A stretch of DNA of 64,000 bases from Alphaproteobacteria bacterium (GCA_016125425.1 WGLT01000002.1:281016-345015); one strand, 5' to 3'; shown: positions 27,777 through 37,630, counted from the first letter of the stretch. The notes: generated by a model not told the origin, from the sequence alone. A program made the numbers and translations.

Positions 27777-28163
27777 ATGGCGAAGGTTCTCGGCGTCGGC
27801 GGCGTATTCGTGAAATCTCCGGACCCGGCGGCGCTGAGGGCCTGGTATGCGCGCGTGCTCGATTTCGACATTCTCGACTGGGGCGGCGCCGTCTTCTCGC
27901 CGGACGCCATGGCGTCGAAAGCAGGGGCGGGCGTCGTCTGGTCCGCCTTCGACGCCGATACGAATTATTTCGCGTCGTCGACGGCGGATGTCATGATCAA
28001 CCTCATCGTCGACGACCTTGACGACATGCTTGAGCGCTGCCGGCGCGAAGGCGTCGAGCCCGAACAGATACTGCTCGACGAGCCGAGCGGGCGCTTCGCG
28101 CACATCATGGATCCGGACGGCGTGAAGATCGAACTCTGGGAGCCGAAGCCGATCGGGGCCTGA
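27777..28163 (+). CDS. VOC-family (glyoxalase-like) protein
   Basis: A 128-residue vicinal-oxygen-chelate fold protein. Two beta-alpha-beta units are visible: GVFVKSPDPAALRAWYARVL with FDILDWGG, then MINLIVDDLDDMLERCRREG and IMDPDGVKIELWEP. The terminal Glu of IELWEP and residues in the first strand could bind a metal, but the classical HxH positions are not all present, so the activity is unknown. GAGAGGAGA precedes the ATG. Confidence 0.85.
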   Translation: MAKVLGVGGVFVKSPDPAALRAWYARVLDFDILDWGGAVFSPDAMASKAGAGVVWSAFDADTNYFASSTADVMINLIVDDLDDMLERCRREGVEPEQILLDEPSGRFAHIMDPDGVKIELWEPKPIGA

Positions 28164-28344
28164 GCGTCCGTTCGACCCGGGCTATTCTCACTTTTTCCCT
28201 TCGCGATCAGCGCTCCGTCCGCCCTCGGAGCGACGCTCGGGCGGCTGAGGATATAAAATCAAGGAACATCAATATGTTAGCGTTGGCGCTGCGACGATCT
28301 GTCCGTTTTTCCTTGCGATCGTTAAATTTTGTTAGTAATTTCAA

Positions 28345-28362
28345 TTCGGACGATCGTCCGAA
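28345..28362. promoter_or_regulatory. Perfect 18-bp palindrome upstream of the VPLPA-CTERM gene
   Basis: TTCGGACGATCGTCCGAA reads identically on both strands. It ends 47 bases before the start codon, in an AT-rich spacer. Imperfect relatives lie on both sides: CGACGATCTGTCCG at 28292-28305 and CGATCGTTCCG at about 28375-28385. Length and symmetry suit a dimeric regulator (TetR- or LuxR-like), but the protein is unknown. Confidence 0.6.
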
Positions 28363-28409
28363 CCTGATTGGCGCCGATCGTTCCGTGGGGAGATTTGGGG
28401 AGATTTTGA

Positions 28410-29399
28410 ATGCGTTCATTCAAGTTCGTGCTCGGCGCGTGCGCCGCAGCGGCTGCAATCGCGTCGACCGACGCGAGCGCTTCGCTTACGGCGTTCCAGA
28501 GCTATAACGGCAACTACGCCCTGTCGACAGACGGCTGGGGCGGATTGGACGGGATGGGCGTTATCAGCGCATCCGTTCCGGCGGGCTCCACCGTCGTCGC
28601 AGCTTATCTTTATACGGCGACGCAGAATTTTAGCGGCGTTCCCACGACGGTGACGCTTGACGGAAACGCCGTCACCTACACGGCCTCGTTTCCGAACGCC
28701 ACCGCGTGCTGCACGCTTTCGTCGCACAGGGCCGATGTGACGTCGATCGTCCAGGCGGCTGTCGGCGGCGGCGGCGGCGTCTTCGATTTCAACATCAATG
28801 AAGGCGGCGACAACAGCGCTATCGACGGCAGCGCCCTCGTCGTCGTTTACAGCAACCCGTCGCTGCCTGAAGCGACGGTCGGCTTGCTCGACGGTTTCGC
28901 CTCCGTGACCGGCGACACCACGTCGATCAACTTCGCCGACCCGCTCGATCCCACCCAAGCCGGGTTTTTCGCGCAAATGGTGATCGGCGACAATTTCAGC
29001 TGTTGCAATCAGCGGTCGACGATCAATGTGAACGGTCAGCTTTTGACTGAGAACGCCGGCAATTTCGATGACGGCGAGGATCTGGCCAACGGGTCGCTGA
29101 TCACCGTCGGCAGTTTCGATGATCCCTTCTCGCCGACGAACCCGAGCTATGACGACGATCACGAGAAATATGATCTGACGCCGTTCATTACGCTGGGCGA
29201 CACCTCGATCACGGTCGATACGATCAACGCCTCGCAAGACGACAACATTTTCTTCGCGGGCTTTTACGTGTCCGGCATCGCCGGCATCAACGAACCGCCC
29301 CCGCCGCCAGTGAACGAAGTGCCGGTCCCGGCTGCGATCTGGCTCTTCGGCGCCGGCATCGCCGGTCTTGGGGCGCGGCTCCGCAAAAAGAAGGCTTGA
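28410..29399 (+). CDS. Secreted surface protein with VPLPA/PEP-CTERM-type sorting signal
   Basis: A 329-residue exported protein. A signal peptide covers residues 1-25 (ending DASA). The body is Asp/Gly/Thr-rich with beta-strand character, resembling DUF3344-type proteins (AAYLYTATQ, RADVTSIVQAAV, GLLDGFASVTGD). Two Cys-Cys dyads occur, in TACCTLS and FSCCNQR. A short Pro linker leads to VPVPAAIWLFGAGIAGLGAR and a basic KKK end. This VPxPA-helix-basic pattern is the tripartite signal cut by exosortase-type enzymes. GGGGAG precedes the ATG. No sortase gene is in this window. Confidence 0.85.
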   Translation: MRSFKFVLGACAAAAAIASTDASASLTAFQSYNGNYALSTDGWGGLDGMGVISASVPAGSTVVAAYLYTATQNFSGVPTTVTLDGNAVTYTASFPNATACCTLSSHRADVTSIVQAAVGGGGGVFDFNINEGGDNSAIDGSALVVVYSNPSLPEATVGLLDGFASVTGDTTSINFADPLDPTQAGFFAQMVIGDNFSCCNQRSTINVNGQLLTENAGNFDDGEDLANGSLITVGSFDDPFSPTNPSYDDDHEKYDLTPFITLGDTSITVDTINASQDDNIFFAGFYVSGIAGINEPPPPPVNEVPVPAAIWLFGAGIAGLGARLRKKKA

Positions 29400-29485
29400 G
29401 CGCGAGCCGCCTGGCCTTGGTCGACTTTCGGCGCCGCCTGCATAATGATCGGGCGGCGCCGTTCTTTTCGCGAAAGGCGACTATC

Positions 29486-30031
29486 ATGGAGCGAGGGAAA
29501 ATGCGCAGCGTTGCCTTTTTAGCGACCGCGGCGACCTTGATCGCAGTCATGGGCCCCAACGCGGCGCATGCGAAGGCCGATCCGGAAAAGACCGCCGAAG
29601 ACAGCCAGACATTCGATAATTGGCGCTACACCTGCGCGCAGGGCGCCTGCCAGGCGGTCCTGACTCTCGCCGACGGAAAAAACGGCAAGCAGGTCCTCAG
29701 CTGGGCCTTTGTCTATGATCCGCAAAACGACCGATTGTCGAGCGTCGTCACCTTGCCGCTCGGCGTCGCCTTGCCGGTCGGCACGCGCATCGTCGTGAGC
29801 GATGAAACGCATTACGACTGGCCCTTCCAGGTGTGCGACGCGGAAGGTTGCCGGGCGGTCGCCGTGATCGACGCGCCGACGGAGAAAGCCCTGCAAGGCG
29901 TCCAAACCGCGTCGGTGCGATTCGTGCCCTATGGCGCGCGCCAGCCGGTCGCGATATCGGCGCCGATGAAGGGGTTTGTCGAAGCGATCGCCAAGCTCAA
30001 GGCGGAAGCCGAAAAGCGAAAAACGCCCTAG
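29486..30031 (+). CDS. Invasion-associated locus B (IalB) family protein
   Basis: A 181-residue exported protein with a signal peptide (hydrophobic core FLATAATLIAVMG, cleavage near NAAHA), then the IalB pattern: FDNWRYTCAQGACQAVLTL, VTLPLGVALPVGTRI, FQVCDAEGCRAV. The Cys pairs CxxxxC (CAQGAC and CDAEGC) probably form disulfides. IalB proteins are periplasmic or outer-membrane associated in alphaproteobacteria; the molecular role is unsettled. The start is ATG 29486 (AAAGG eight bases before) or ATG 29501. It precedes folP. Confidence 0.88.
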   Translation: MERGKMRSVAFLATAATLIAVMGPNAAHAKADPEKTAEDSQTFDNWRYTCAQGACQAVLTLADGKNGKQVLSWAFVYDPQNDRLSSVVTLPLGVALPVGTRIVVSDETHYDWPFQVCDAEGCRAVAVIDAPTEKALQGVQTASVRFVPYGARQPVAISAPMKGFVEAIAKLKAEAEKRKTP

Positions 30032-30105
30032 CCGCGAAACCGCGCAAAGCCGCCGCACGTTGCGGGGCGGTCGCTTCGCGACGGCGATTGTCCTAGTGTC
30101 CGTCC

Positions 30106-30936
30106 ATGAACGGACGAGCCGGCTCCCGCGCTTACCAGATCATGGGCGTTGTCAATGTCACGCCGGATTCCTTTTCCGACGGCGGCAGTTTTGCGCGCAC
30201 GAGCGATGCGATCGCGCATGGGCTGAAGCTCGTCGAAGACGGCGCTGACATTCTCGACATTGGCGGCGAGTCGACCCGGCCCGGCGCCGACGACGTCGGC
30301 GAAGCGGAAGAGCTCGCCCGCGTCCTTCCGGTGATCGAAGGCCTTGCGGCTGCGACTGAGGCGCGGATTTCGATCGACACGCGCAAGCCGGCGGTCGCGC
30401 GCGCGGCGATCGCGGCGGGCGCCGAAATCTGGAACGACGTCACCGCATTGACCTATGCGCCGGACAGCCTCGCCGTCGCCGCCGCGCTCGGCTGCGCGGT
30501 CGTGCTCATGCACGCCAAAGGCGCGCCGAAGACAATGCAGATTGATCCGCAGTATGACGATGTCGTCGAAGAAGTGTCGGCCTTTCTTTCGCGGCGGGTC
30601 GAGGCGTGCCTTGCGGGCGGGATCGGCGCCGACAAGCTGATCGTCGATCCGGGGATCGGATTCGGAAAAACGGTCGGGCACAATCTCGCGCTGCTCGCCG
30701 GTCTCAGCCGGCTTGCGGCGATCGGGCCGCCGCTTCTGCTCGGGGCGTCCCGCAAGGCCTTCATCGCCCGCCTTGATCGCGAAGGCGCGCCCGGCGAGCG
30801 GCTGGGCGGCTCGCTCGCGGCGGTCCTCGCGGGCTATGCGCGCGGCGCCCGGATTTTTCGGGTTCACGACGTCGCGGCGACGCGGCAGGCGCTGGCGGTC
30901 GCGAGCGCCATAGAAAAGGCGGAAATCATCCGTTAA
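30106..30936 (+). CDS. folP: Dihydropteroate synthase
   Basis: A 276-residue TIM-barrel enzyme joining p-aminobenzoate to 6-hydroxymethyl-dihydropterin diphosphate in folate synthesis, and the sulfonamide target. MGVVNVTPDSFSDGGSF is the first loop, DILDIGGESTRPGA the second. SIDTRKPAVARAAI and VDPGIGFGKTVGHN follow, and the basic substrate-binding GASRKAFIARL and RVHDVAATRQ close the site. It lies 55 bases before glmM, a common alphaproteobacterial pair after ftsH. Confidence 0.97.
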   Translation: MNGRAGSRAYQIMGVVNVTPDSFSDGGSFARTSDAIAHGLKLVEDGADILDIGGESTRPGADDVGEAEELARVLPVIEGLAAATEARISIDTRKPAVARAAIAAGAEIWNDVTALTYAPDSLAVAAALGCAVVLMHAKGAPKTMQIDPQYDDVVEEVSAFLSRRVEACLAGGIGADKLIVDPGIGFGKTVGHNLALLAGLSRLAAIGPPLLLGASRKAFIARLDREGAPGERLGGSLAAVLAGYARGARIFRVHDVAATRQALAVASAIEKAEIIR

Positions 30937-30991
30937 GGCATTATGCAGGCCGCCATGCTAGTCTCGGCGGCCGGAGTGTCTGGAGGCGTTG

Positions 30992-32371
30992 ATGCGCGGC
31001 GACGATGAGGCCCCGATGAGGCCGGCCGAGCGCAAGATTTTCGGGACCGACGGCGTCAGGGGGCTGGCGAACGCCGGCGCAATGACGCCCGAGCGGCTGC
31101 TCCGGCTCGGCATGGCGGCGGGCCGGGCCTTCAAGAACGGCGCGCACCGTCACCGCGTCGTGATCGGAAAGGACACACGCCTTTCCGGCTATATGATCGA
31201 GCCGGCGCTTACGGCGGGGTTTGCGGCCTCGGGCATGGATGTCTTTCTGCTGGGGCCATTGCCGACCCCGGCGATGGCGATGCTGACCAGGTCGCTGCGC
31301 GCCGATCTCGGCGTCATGATCTCCGCTTCGCACAATCCGTATGAGGACAATGGCGTCAAGTTTTTCGGGCCGGACGGCTTCAAGCTGTCGGACGATACGG
31401 AGCTGAAAATCGAGCGGTTGATGGAGGAGGGGCCGAATGACGGCCTCGCCGAATCTCCCGATCTTGGCCGCGTCAAACGCATTGACGACGCAGGCGCGCG
31501 CTATATCGAATTCGCCAAGGCGACATTTCCGAGAAGTCTTTCGCTCGAAGGTCTGCGCGTTGTGATCGATTGCGCCAACGGCGCGGGCTACAAGGTCGCG
31601 CCGACTGTCCTCTGGGAGCTCGGCGCGGACGTGAAGTCGATCGGCGTCTCCCCGGACGGCTTCAACATCAATCGCGGCGTCGGCTCGACGTCGACCAAGG
31701 CGATGCAGGAAGCGGTTCGCGAATACCGCGCCGATATCGGCGTCGCGCTCGACGGCGACGCCGATCGCGTGCTCATCGCCGATGAAAAGGGCGACATCAT
31801 CGACGGCGACCAGATCCTTGCGACCATTGCGAAATCATGGCGCGAGAAAGGAAGGCTCGCCGGCGACGGCGTCGTCGCTACGGTGATGTCGAATCTCGGG
31901 CTGGAGCGGTTCCTTCAAGGCCTCGGCCTGCGCCTCGAGCGCACCGCGGTCGGGGACCGCTATGTCGTGGAGGCGATGCGCCAGAAGGGGATGAATGTCG
32001 GCGGCGAATCCTCCGGACACGTCATATTGAGCGATTATGCGACGACCGGCGACGGGCTCGTCACCGCCTTGCAGGTGCTCGCAGTCGTCGCTGAGGGCGG
32101 GCGGAAAGTCAGCGAGATCTGCCGCAATTACGAGCCGTTGCCGCAGATTTTGCAAAACGTCCGATTCAGGGGCGCCGATCCGCTCGAAAACGCCGCTGTC
32201 GTCGCCGCGATCAAGGCGGGGCAGGCTCGCCTCGGCGAATCGGGGCGCGTCCTTGTCAGAAAATCGGGCACTGAACCCCTGATCCGCGTGATGGGCGAGG
32301 GCGAGGACGGCAAACTGGTGAAGTCCGTCGTCGCCGATATTTGCCGCGCCGTTGAAAAGGCGCGGGACTAG
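30992..32371 (+). CDS. glmM: Phosphoglucosamine mutase
   Basis: A 459-residue phosphohexomutase converting glucosamine-6-P to glucosamine-1-P for UDP-GlcNAc, peptidoglycan and [14 protein letters not shown] begins the fold. The phosphoserine loop is [14 protein letters not shown], the Mg site [11 protein letters not shown], the sugar loop [10 protein letters not shown] and the phosphate loop [18 protein letters not shown] lies 7 bases before ATG 30992. Its TAG overlaps the TAG of the convergent SnoaL-like gene. Confidence 0.98.
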   Translation: MRGDDEAPMRPAERKIFGTDGVRGLANAGAMTPERLLRLGMAAGRAFKNGAHRHRVVIGKDTRLSGYMIEPALTAGFAASGMDVFLLGPLPTPAMAMLTRSLRADLGVMISASHNPYEDNGVKFFGPDGFKLSDDTELKIERLMEEGPNDGLAESPDLGRVKRIDDAGARYIEFAKATFPRSLSLEGLRVVIDCANGAGYKVAPTVLWELGADVKSIGVSPDGFNINRGVGSTSTKAMQEAVREYRADIGVALDGDADRVLIADEKGDIIDGDQILATIAKSWREKGRLAGDGVVATVMSNLGLERFLQGLGLRLERTAVGDRYVVEAMRQKGMNVGGESSGHVILSDYATTGDGLVTALQVLAVVAEGGRKVSEICRNYEPLPQILQNVRFRGADPLENAAVVAAIKAGQARLGESGRVLVRKSGTEPLIRVMGEGEDGKLVKSVVADICRAVEKARD

Positions 32372-32790
32372 CCTGCGGTCAATTGGCGGAACATGCCGAG
32401 ACGGTCGACTTCCTGCCAGTGTCCGGTCAATCGTCCGTTCACGATATAATAGAACGTGATGCCGGACATCGAGATTGTCCGGCCCGTCGGCGGGATCCCT
32501 GCGACTTCGCCCTGATGCGAGCCCGACCAGCGCCAGGCGACGGCGACGCGTCCGTCTTCGGCGACGGCGTCGACAATCGAAAAACGCTGATCGGGAAAGG
32601 GCGCGCGCGATTTGATGAGCCGGTCGCGGAATCCGTCGCGGTCGAGCGTCGCCCCATCCCATGGATCGCCCGGGTCGTGGCGGATGACATATTCGGGGGC
32701 AAGATAGCGGTCCGCCGCGGCGAGATCGCCGCGATTCCAGACTTCCTCCAGAAAACCGGCGACGAAGGATTTCATTTCATCGGGGGTCAT
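32368..32790 (-). CDS. SnoaL-like / NTF2-fold polyketide-cyclase-type protein
   Basis: A 140-residue NTF2-like fold protein of the SnoaL ester-cyclase type: [47 protein letters not shown] and [11 protein letters not shown]. Such proteins bind or isomerise small molecules; many have unknown roles. A His-Asp pair is visible in IRHDPGDPW. Its start overlaps the stop of the upstream glyoxalase-like gene by 4 bases, so the two are coupled. Confidence 0.82.
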   Translation of the reverse strand: MTPDEMKSFVAGFLEEVWNRGDLAAADRYLAPEYVIRHDPGDPWDGATLDRDGFRDRLIKSRAPFPDQRFSIVDAVAEDGRVAVAWRWSGSHQGEVAGIPPTGRTISMSGITFYYIVNGRLTGHWQEVDRLGMFRQLTAG

Positions 32791-33224
32791 CGCGCCAGCT
32801 CCAGCTGCGGAAGCCCGTTCGACGTCTTCTCCGCTGTCTTGCCGTCCTCCCCGATGACGCAGGAGACCCGTTTTCGGAAGGCTGAAAAACTTTCGAAGGC
32901 GACGACATCGACGGCTTCGTCGAAGTCGAGCGTGACGCGCATGCGGCCGGGCGAGAGAGTCTCGACGCCCACGATTTCGCCGTCGAAAGCCTGGCCGAGA
33001 TAGCGTCCCCTAACGCGCGCGCCGACTTGCAGCGCCGGCCGAGGCGGCCGATTGCCGACAGCCGCGTGCAGCGTATTCCAGTTTCGATAGCCGTATTGGC
33101 GGGCGATCAGCTCCAGGCTTTCGCTATGGCTGATGAAGTCGCCGTCCAGTTCGAGGCCCTTGCGCAGACGCTTGGCCTGCGTTTTGAGCGCCTCCAGAGA
33201 GGGTAGGGATAATCGCGCAGTCAT
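32787..33224 (-). CDS. Glyoxalase-superfamily-like small protein
   Basis: A 145-residue protein. The first half (LSLPSLEALKTQAKRLRKGL, then SHSESLELIARQYGYRNWNT) is a helical module found alone or fused in proteins annotated as glyoxalase superfamily. The second half (VGARVRGRYLGQAFDGEIVG, RVTLDFDEAVDVVAF) looks like a small beta-barrel. Function unknown. The ATG at 33224 has GAGGA 7 bases upstream. It is translationally coupled to the SnoaL-like gene and divergent from thiD. Confidence 0.75.
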   Translation of the reverse strand: MTARLSLPSLEALKTQAKRLRKGLELDGDFISHSESLELIARQYGYRNWNTLHAAVGNRPPRPALQVGARVRGRYLGQAFDGEIVGVETLSPGRMRVTLDFDEAVDVVAFESFSAFRKRVSCVIGEDGKTAEKTSNGLPQLELAR

Positions 33225-33481
33225 CGTCAATCCTCATGCAACGCGGCATGCGAAAGTCCGGACGGGGCTCGCATTGCCGTCGTTCCGCACGCCGTTGAAT
33301 GGGCTGACGGGACGCGAATTGAAGGCTTCGCCATAGCGTGAGCTTGCGAGCGGCAGGCGCCTTCGACCCGAGGCGCGGCATGTAGGCGCACGCGGGACCC
33401 CTGTCAACCGCGGGCGCGCGCCGCCCGTCCGAGCGGCTGTTTGGCCTCGAATTCCGGCGTCTGTTTGAAGATAATGGGCGG

Positions 33482-34273
33482 ATGAAAGGACGCGTGCTCA
33501 TCATCGCGGGCTCCGACCCCTCGGGCGGCGCCGGCGCGCAGGCCGACATTAAGACGGTGACAGCGCTCGGCGGATACGCCGCGGCGGCGATCACCGCGCT
33601 CACCGTGCAGGACACGACCGGCGTCAAATCCGTGCACCCCGTGACGCCGGCGATTATCCGTGATCAGATTGAAGCGGTCCTCGATGACATCGGCGCGGAT
33701 GCGATCAAGATCGGCATGATCGGAGAAGAAGGGGCCGCGCATGAGATCGCGCGCATATTGCGCGCCCGCTCCGGGATTCCGGTGGTTCTCGATCCCGTTC
33801 TCGCCGCGACAAGCGGGGACGCGCTCGCCGGCGAAGGCGTCGCCGGGGTTTTGTTGCAGGAGCTCCTGCCGCTCGCGGCGCTGGTCACGCCGAATGCCGA
33901 CGAAGCGGCTGCGCTCACCGGACTTATCGTCAAAGAGACGCGCGATTTGAATCGCGCAGGCGCAGCGCTGCTTGAGAAAGGCGCAAGGGCCGTTCTCGTC
34001 AAGGGCGGGCATCTTTCCGGGCCCGATATTGTCGATTATCTCATGACGCCCGCCGGCGCGACGCCTTTCGTTCATCCGCGCATTGACACGACCGCGACCC
34101 ATGGCACCGGCTGCACGCTTGCTTCGGCGGTCGCGACGGGGCTTGCGCAGGACCTGTCACTCGAACAGGCCGTATCGCGCGCCATCGAATATGTTGCGGC
34201 GGCGATCCGGACGGCGCCGGGATTGGGGCGCGGAGCGGGGCCGCTCAACCACGCGCATCAGATCAAGGTCTGA
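33482..34273 (+). CDS. thiD: Hydroxymethylpyrimidine (phosphate) kinase
   Basis: A 263-residue ribokinase-fold enzyme phosphorylating HMP and HMP-P for thiamine synthesis. IAGSDPSGGAGAQADIKT is the substrate loop, VVLDPVLAATSGD and VTPNADEAAALTG follow, VLVKGGHLSG precedes the ATP site, and the anion hole with catalytic Asp-type residues is HGTGCTLASAVAT. It is monocistronic here and shows no TPP-aptamer motif in its 250-base upstream spacer, unlike thiC. Confidence 0.96.
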   Translation: MKGRVLIIAGSDPSGGAGAQADIKTVTALGGYAAAAITALTVQDTTGVKSVHPVTPAIIRDQIEAVLDDIGADAIKIGMIGEEGAAHEIARILRARSGIPVVLDPVLAATSGDALAGEGVAGVLLQELLPLAALVTPNADEAAALTGLIVKETRDLNRAGAALLEKGARAVLVKGGHLSGPDIVDYLMTPAGATPFVHPRIDTTATHGTGCTLASAVATGLAQDLSLEQAVSRAIEYVAAAIRTAPGLGRGAGPLNHAHQIKV

Positions 34274-34354
34274 AACGCTCAAGACCGGTTCAAAAAATCT
34301 CGTTTGAATGCGCCGCGCGACGGCGAAATAACGACGAAAAGCAGGGAGCGTCGC

Positions 34355-35242
34355 ATGAAGTCCTATTCGTTCGAGGTCTGGGACGTTTTTACCGATCGTC
34401 CATTCGCCGGAAATCCGCTCGCCGTCATTCTGGACGCGCAAGGTCTCAGCGGCGACGACATGCTGCGCATTGCGCGCGAGTTCAATTTATCGGAATCCAC
34501 CTTTGTCCTGCCGCCGGACAATCCGGCGCATGCGGCGCGCGTCAGAATTTTCACGCCCGGCTATGAAATGCCGTTCGCCGGGCACCCGACTGTCGGCACG
34601 GCGCTCGCGCTCGCGCGCAGGCGCGGCATATCAGATTCATTGACGCTCGAACTCAAGGCCGGGCTGTTTCCGGTCATGCTCGATACGGCCTCGCCGGCGC
34701 CGCGCGCGACGTTTCAAAACCCGAACGCGCCGGAAGAACGCGGCGCCGCCCCCGCCGCCGAGGCGATCGAAAAGGCGCTTGCGCTTCCGTCCGGAGCGGT
34801 CGATCGCGGCGCGCACAGGCCCCGCCGCATCGGCGCCGGCGTCGACTATGTTTTTGCAAGAGCGCCGCTTGAGAGCGTCCGGCGCGCGCGGCTCGACCAC
34901 GCGGCCTTCGCCGCGCTCGGCCTCGACGAGATCGTCGGCGTGCTTCTGTATGCGGAGGGAGGCGATTCGAAGGACGCGGATTTCCATGTCCGCATGTTCG
35001 CTCCGGGCGCGGGCGTCAGCGAAGACCCCGCGACAGGCTCAGCCGCGGCGGCGCTGCCGGGACAGATTGCGCGCGCGGGCGGGCTCGCCGACGGCGCGCA
35101 TCAATGGATCGTCGAACAGGGCCTGGAGCTCGGGCGTCCGAGCCGCATCGAAGTCGCATTCGACATGCGCGCAGGCCGCGCCGAAAAGGTGAAAATCGGC
35201 GGTTCCGCGATGCGCGTAACCGCGGGCGAAATCTTTATTTGA
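34355..35242 (+). CDS. PhzF-family isomerase-like protein
   Basis: A 295-residue protein with the two-fold diaminopimelate-epimerase-like PhzF fold. FTDRPFAGNPLAVIL is the first half-site and the acidic catalytic Glu is in NLSESTFVLPP. MPFAGHPTVGTALALA and EDPATGSAAAALPG are the conserved substrate-binding loops. Phenazine genes are absent, so it is a housekeeping PhzF homologue of unknown substrate. The ATG at 34355 has GGAGC upstream. It converges on the DMT exporter with an 8-base overlap. Confidence 0.92.
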   Translation: MKSYSFEVWDVFTDRPFAGNPLAVILDAQGLSGDDMLRIAREFNLSESTFVLPPDNPAHAARVRIFTPGYEMPFAGHPTVGTALALARRRGISDSLTLELKAGLFPVMLDTASPAPRATFQNPNAPEERGAAPAAEAIEKALALPSGAVDRGAHRPRRIGAGVDYVFARAPLESVRRARLDHAAFAALGLDEIVGVLLYAEGGDSKDADFHVRMFAPGAGVSEDPATGSAAAALPGQIARAGGLADGAHQWIVEQGLELGRPSRIEVAFDMRAGRAEKVKIGGSAMRVTAGEIFI

Positions 35243-36230
35243 GATCGGCGCCGCCGGAGCCGGCCATCGCCGCGACGCCTTCCGCCGGCGGCGGATTTCC
35301 GGATTTGCGCTGACTGATCGCGACGCCCGCGAAGATGATCGCGAGCGCGAGGAAGACCCGCGGCTCCAGCCGCTCGCCGAAAAGCAGCGCGCCGAGAAAA
35401 ATCGCCCAGACCGGAACGAGGTAATTGGCGAGCGCCATGAACCCTGCGCCTGCGCGCTTGATGATGACGATAATGACGAGCCCGGCGAGGCCCGTCGGCG
35501 CGACAGCAAGACCGATCACGCTCGCAATGCTCGGAAGGCTCCATTGGTCTGTGTAAAGATCGGTCAGAAACAGCGCGGGCGAGGAGAAGACGGCGCCGCT
35601 CAATATGGCGCCCGCCGTGAAAACACGCGGGCGCACGCCGCGCGTTCGGCGCGCGATGATCGCCGACACCGCATAGCAGAAGGTGGCGACGAGAAGTCCG
35701 CCTTGCGCAAACGCGCTCGAACGCGCCGCGCCGCTCACGGCATCCGGGCCCATCAGAATGACAACGCCGGCGAATCCCAGCGCAAAGCCGCCGATCTTTC
35801 CGCGCGTCAGGCCCTCATCTGCGAAAAGATAAGCGAGACCGACGGTCCAGACGGGCATAAACGCCATGTAAACGCCGGCAAGGCCGCTCTCTACATATTG
35901 CTGCGCCCACGGATAGATGAAGAACGGTATCGTGTATCCGACCATTCCGACCGCGAGCATGGGCGCCCAGGCGCGATGCAGCCGACAGCCGCGCGCCGAG
36001 CGCGCAAGCAGGGGCGGAAAGCGGCGGCCTGCGCTCAGCATGATGACGGTCATCAGCAGGGCGCCGACCCAGAGCCTTATCGATGCGACGGCCTGCGGCG
36101 GGATTGTCGTCACTGCTTCGCGGATCATCACAAAGGCCGACCCCGACAAAGCGACCAGGAGCGACAGCAAGAACCAGTCAAAGGCGCGCGCGCCTTTCGG
36201 GGATTTGACGCGCGATCTGCGGGCGGTCAT
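35235..36230 (-). CDS. DMT-superfamily EamA exporter
   Basis: A 331-residue inner-membrane protein with about ten hydrophobic helices in two EamA halves: FVMIREAVTTIPPQAVASIR and YVESGLAGVYMAFMPVW in the first, VLTD-type loops and ALANYLVPVWAIFLGALLFG in the second. Related proteins export amino acids or drugs; the substrate cannot be told. It starts with a basic ARRSRVKSPKG segment (positive-inside). It is divergent from serC. Confidence 0.9.
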   Translation of the reverse strand: MTARRSRVKSPKGARAFDWFLLSLLVALSGSAFVMIREAVTTIPPQAVASIRLWVGALLMTVIMLSAGRRFPPLLARSARGCRLHRAWAPMLAVGMVGYTIPFFIYPWAQQYVESGLAGVYMAFMPVWTVGLAYLFADEGLTRGKIGGFALGFAGVVILMGPDAVSGAARSSAFAQGGLLVATFCYAVSAIIARRTRGVRPRVFTAGAILSGAVFSSPALFLTDLYTDQWSLPSIASVIGLAVAPTGLAGLVIIVIIKRAGAGFMALANYLVPVWAIFLGALLFGERLEPRVFLALAIIFAGVAISQRKSGNPPPAEGVAAMAGSGGADLK

Positions 36231-36359
36231 GGCCGAATTGCACCGGACGACAGCGAATGGGCGACCGAGCGGCTACGCGCGCCTCCGGCGCCGGTCAAGC
36301 GCCCTTCGGCTTCGTTTCGCCGGGCGGCGGCCAGCGCGATTTTCGGCTAAGGCGATGCG

Positions 36360-36378
36360 ATTATTGCGGCGCAATAAT
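36360..36378. promoter_or_regulatory. Inverted repeat in the serC upstream region
   Basis: ATTATTGC-GGC-GCAATAAT is a perfect 8-base inverted repeat with 3-base centre, 95 bases before serC, in the divergent spacer with the DMT exporter. It is immediately followed by TTTGATTGAC, which may contain a -35 element. It is a candidate operator; the regulator is unknown. Confidence 0.5.
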
Positions 36379-36472
36379 TTTGATTGACGCGCCGTCTGAA
36401 ATCCGATGAGAGTGCGCGCGGGCCACGCCTTCCCAACGAGGCGCGACCCATCTGCAAGGATGGGAGTTCAAC

Positions 36473-37630
36473 ATGACGACCAAACCCGCGACGCGCCCGG
36501 CGCGTCCGTTTTTTTCATCTGGCCCGTGCGCCAAGCGGCCCGGATGGTCCCCCCAACATCTCGATCAGCCGACGCTCGGGCGCTCGCATCGCTCCAAGAT
36601 CGGCAAAGCGCGCCTTAAAGAGGCGATCGACCGCACGCGGGCGCTGCTCGAAATCCCCGATGACTATCGCATCGGCATCGTGCCGGCGTCTGATACGGGC
36701 GCCATGGAGATGGCGCTGTGGTCGCTGCTCGGACCGCGCCCGATCGATCTTCTCGCCTGGGAGAGCTTTGGGGAGGGGTGGGTCACCGATGTCGTCAAGC
36801 AGCTTCGGCTCGAAGCGCGGGTGATGAAGGCGCCCTATGGCGAGCTCCCGGACCTGTCCTGGGTCAATCCCGACCATGATCTCGTCTTTACGTGGAACGG
36901 CACGACCTCGGGCGTGCGCGTTCCGAATGCGGACTTTATCGCGGCCGACCGGAAGGGCCTGTCGATCTGCGACGCGACTTCGGCGGCGTTCGCGCAAAGG
37001 CTCGATTGGCCGAAACTCGATGTGGCGACGTTCTCCTGGCAAAAGGCGCTCGGCGGCGAAGGCGCCCATGGGGTTCTGGTTCTGAGCCCTCGCGCCGTCG
37101 CGCGTCTCGAAAGCCATACGCCCGCATGGCCGATGCCGAAAATCTTCCGTCTCACGAAAGGCGGCAAACTCATTGACGACATTTTCGAGGGAGCGACGAT
37201 CAACACGCCGTCGATGCTGTGTGTTGAAGACTATATCGACGCGCTGAAATGGGGCGTCTCGCAGGGCGGGCTTGACGGGCTTTGCGCGCGCGCCGACGCC
37301 AATCTCGCCGCGCTGGAGGAATGGGTGCGGGACGCGCATTGGGTGAATTTCCTCTGCGCCGATCCGGCGGCGCGTTCGAACACCTCCGTCTGCCTCAGGA
37401 TCATTGACCCGAAGGTCGCCGCGCTCGACGAGGCCGGGCAGCGCGCTTTCGTGAAGAAGATGGAGTCCGCGCTCGAATCGGAAGGCGCCGCGCTCGACAT
37501 CGGCGGATATCGCGATGCGCCGCCGGGGCTTCGAATCTGGTGCGGGGCGACGATCGAACGGGCCGATATCGAGGCGCTCACTCCCTGGCTCGACTGGGCC
37601 TTCGGCGAAGCCAAAGCCGCCATTCTCTGA
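36473..37630 (+). CDS. serC: Phosphoserine aminotransferase
   Basis: A 385-residue PLP enzyme (class V aminotransferase) making 3-phosphoserine from 3-phosphohydroxypyruvate. [13 protein letters not shown] is the alphaproteobacterial N-terminal signature. [31 protein letters not shown] and [13 protein letters not shown] come next, and the Schiff-base Lys is in [21 protein letters not shown] lies eight bases before the ATG. serA follows 74 bases downstream, so the first two serine-synthesis steps are adjacent. Confidence 0.97.
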   Translation: MTTKPATRPARPFFSSGPCAKRPGWSPQHLDQPTLGRSHRSKIGKARLKEAIDRTRALLEIPDDYRIGIVPASDTGAMEMALWSLLGPRPIDLLAWESFGEGWVTDVVKQLRLEARVMKAPYGELPDLSWVNPDHDLVFTWNGTTSGVRVPNADFIAADRKGLSICDATSAAFAQRLDWPKLDVATFSWQKALGGEGAHGVLVLSPRAVARLESHTPAWPMPKIFRLTKGGKLIDDIFEGATINTPSMLCVEDYIDALKWGVSQGGLDGLCARADANLAALEEWVRDAHWVNFLCADPAARSNTSVCLRIIDPKVAALDEAGQRAFVKKMESALESEGAALDIGGYRDAPPGLRIWCGATIERADIEALTPWLDWAFGEAKAAIL

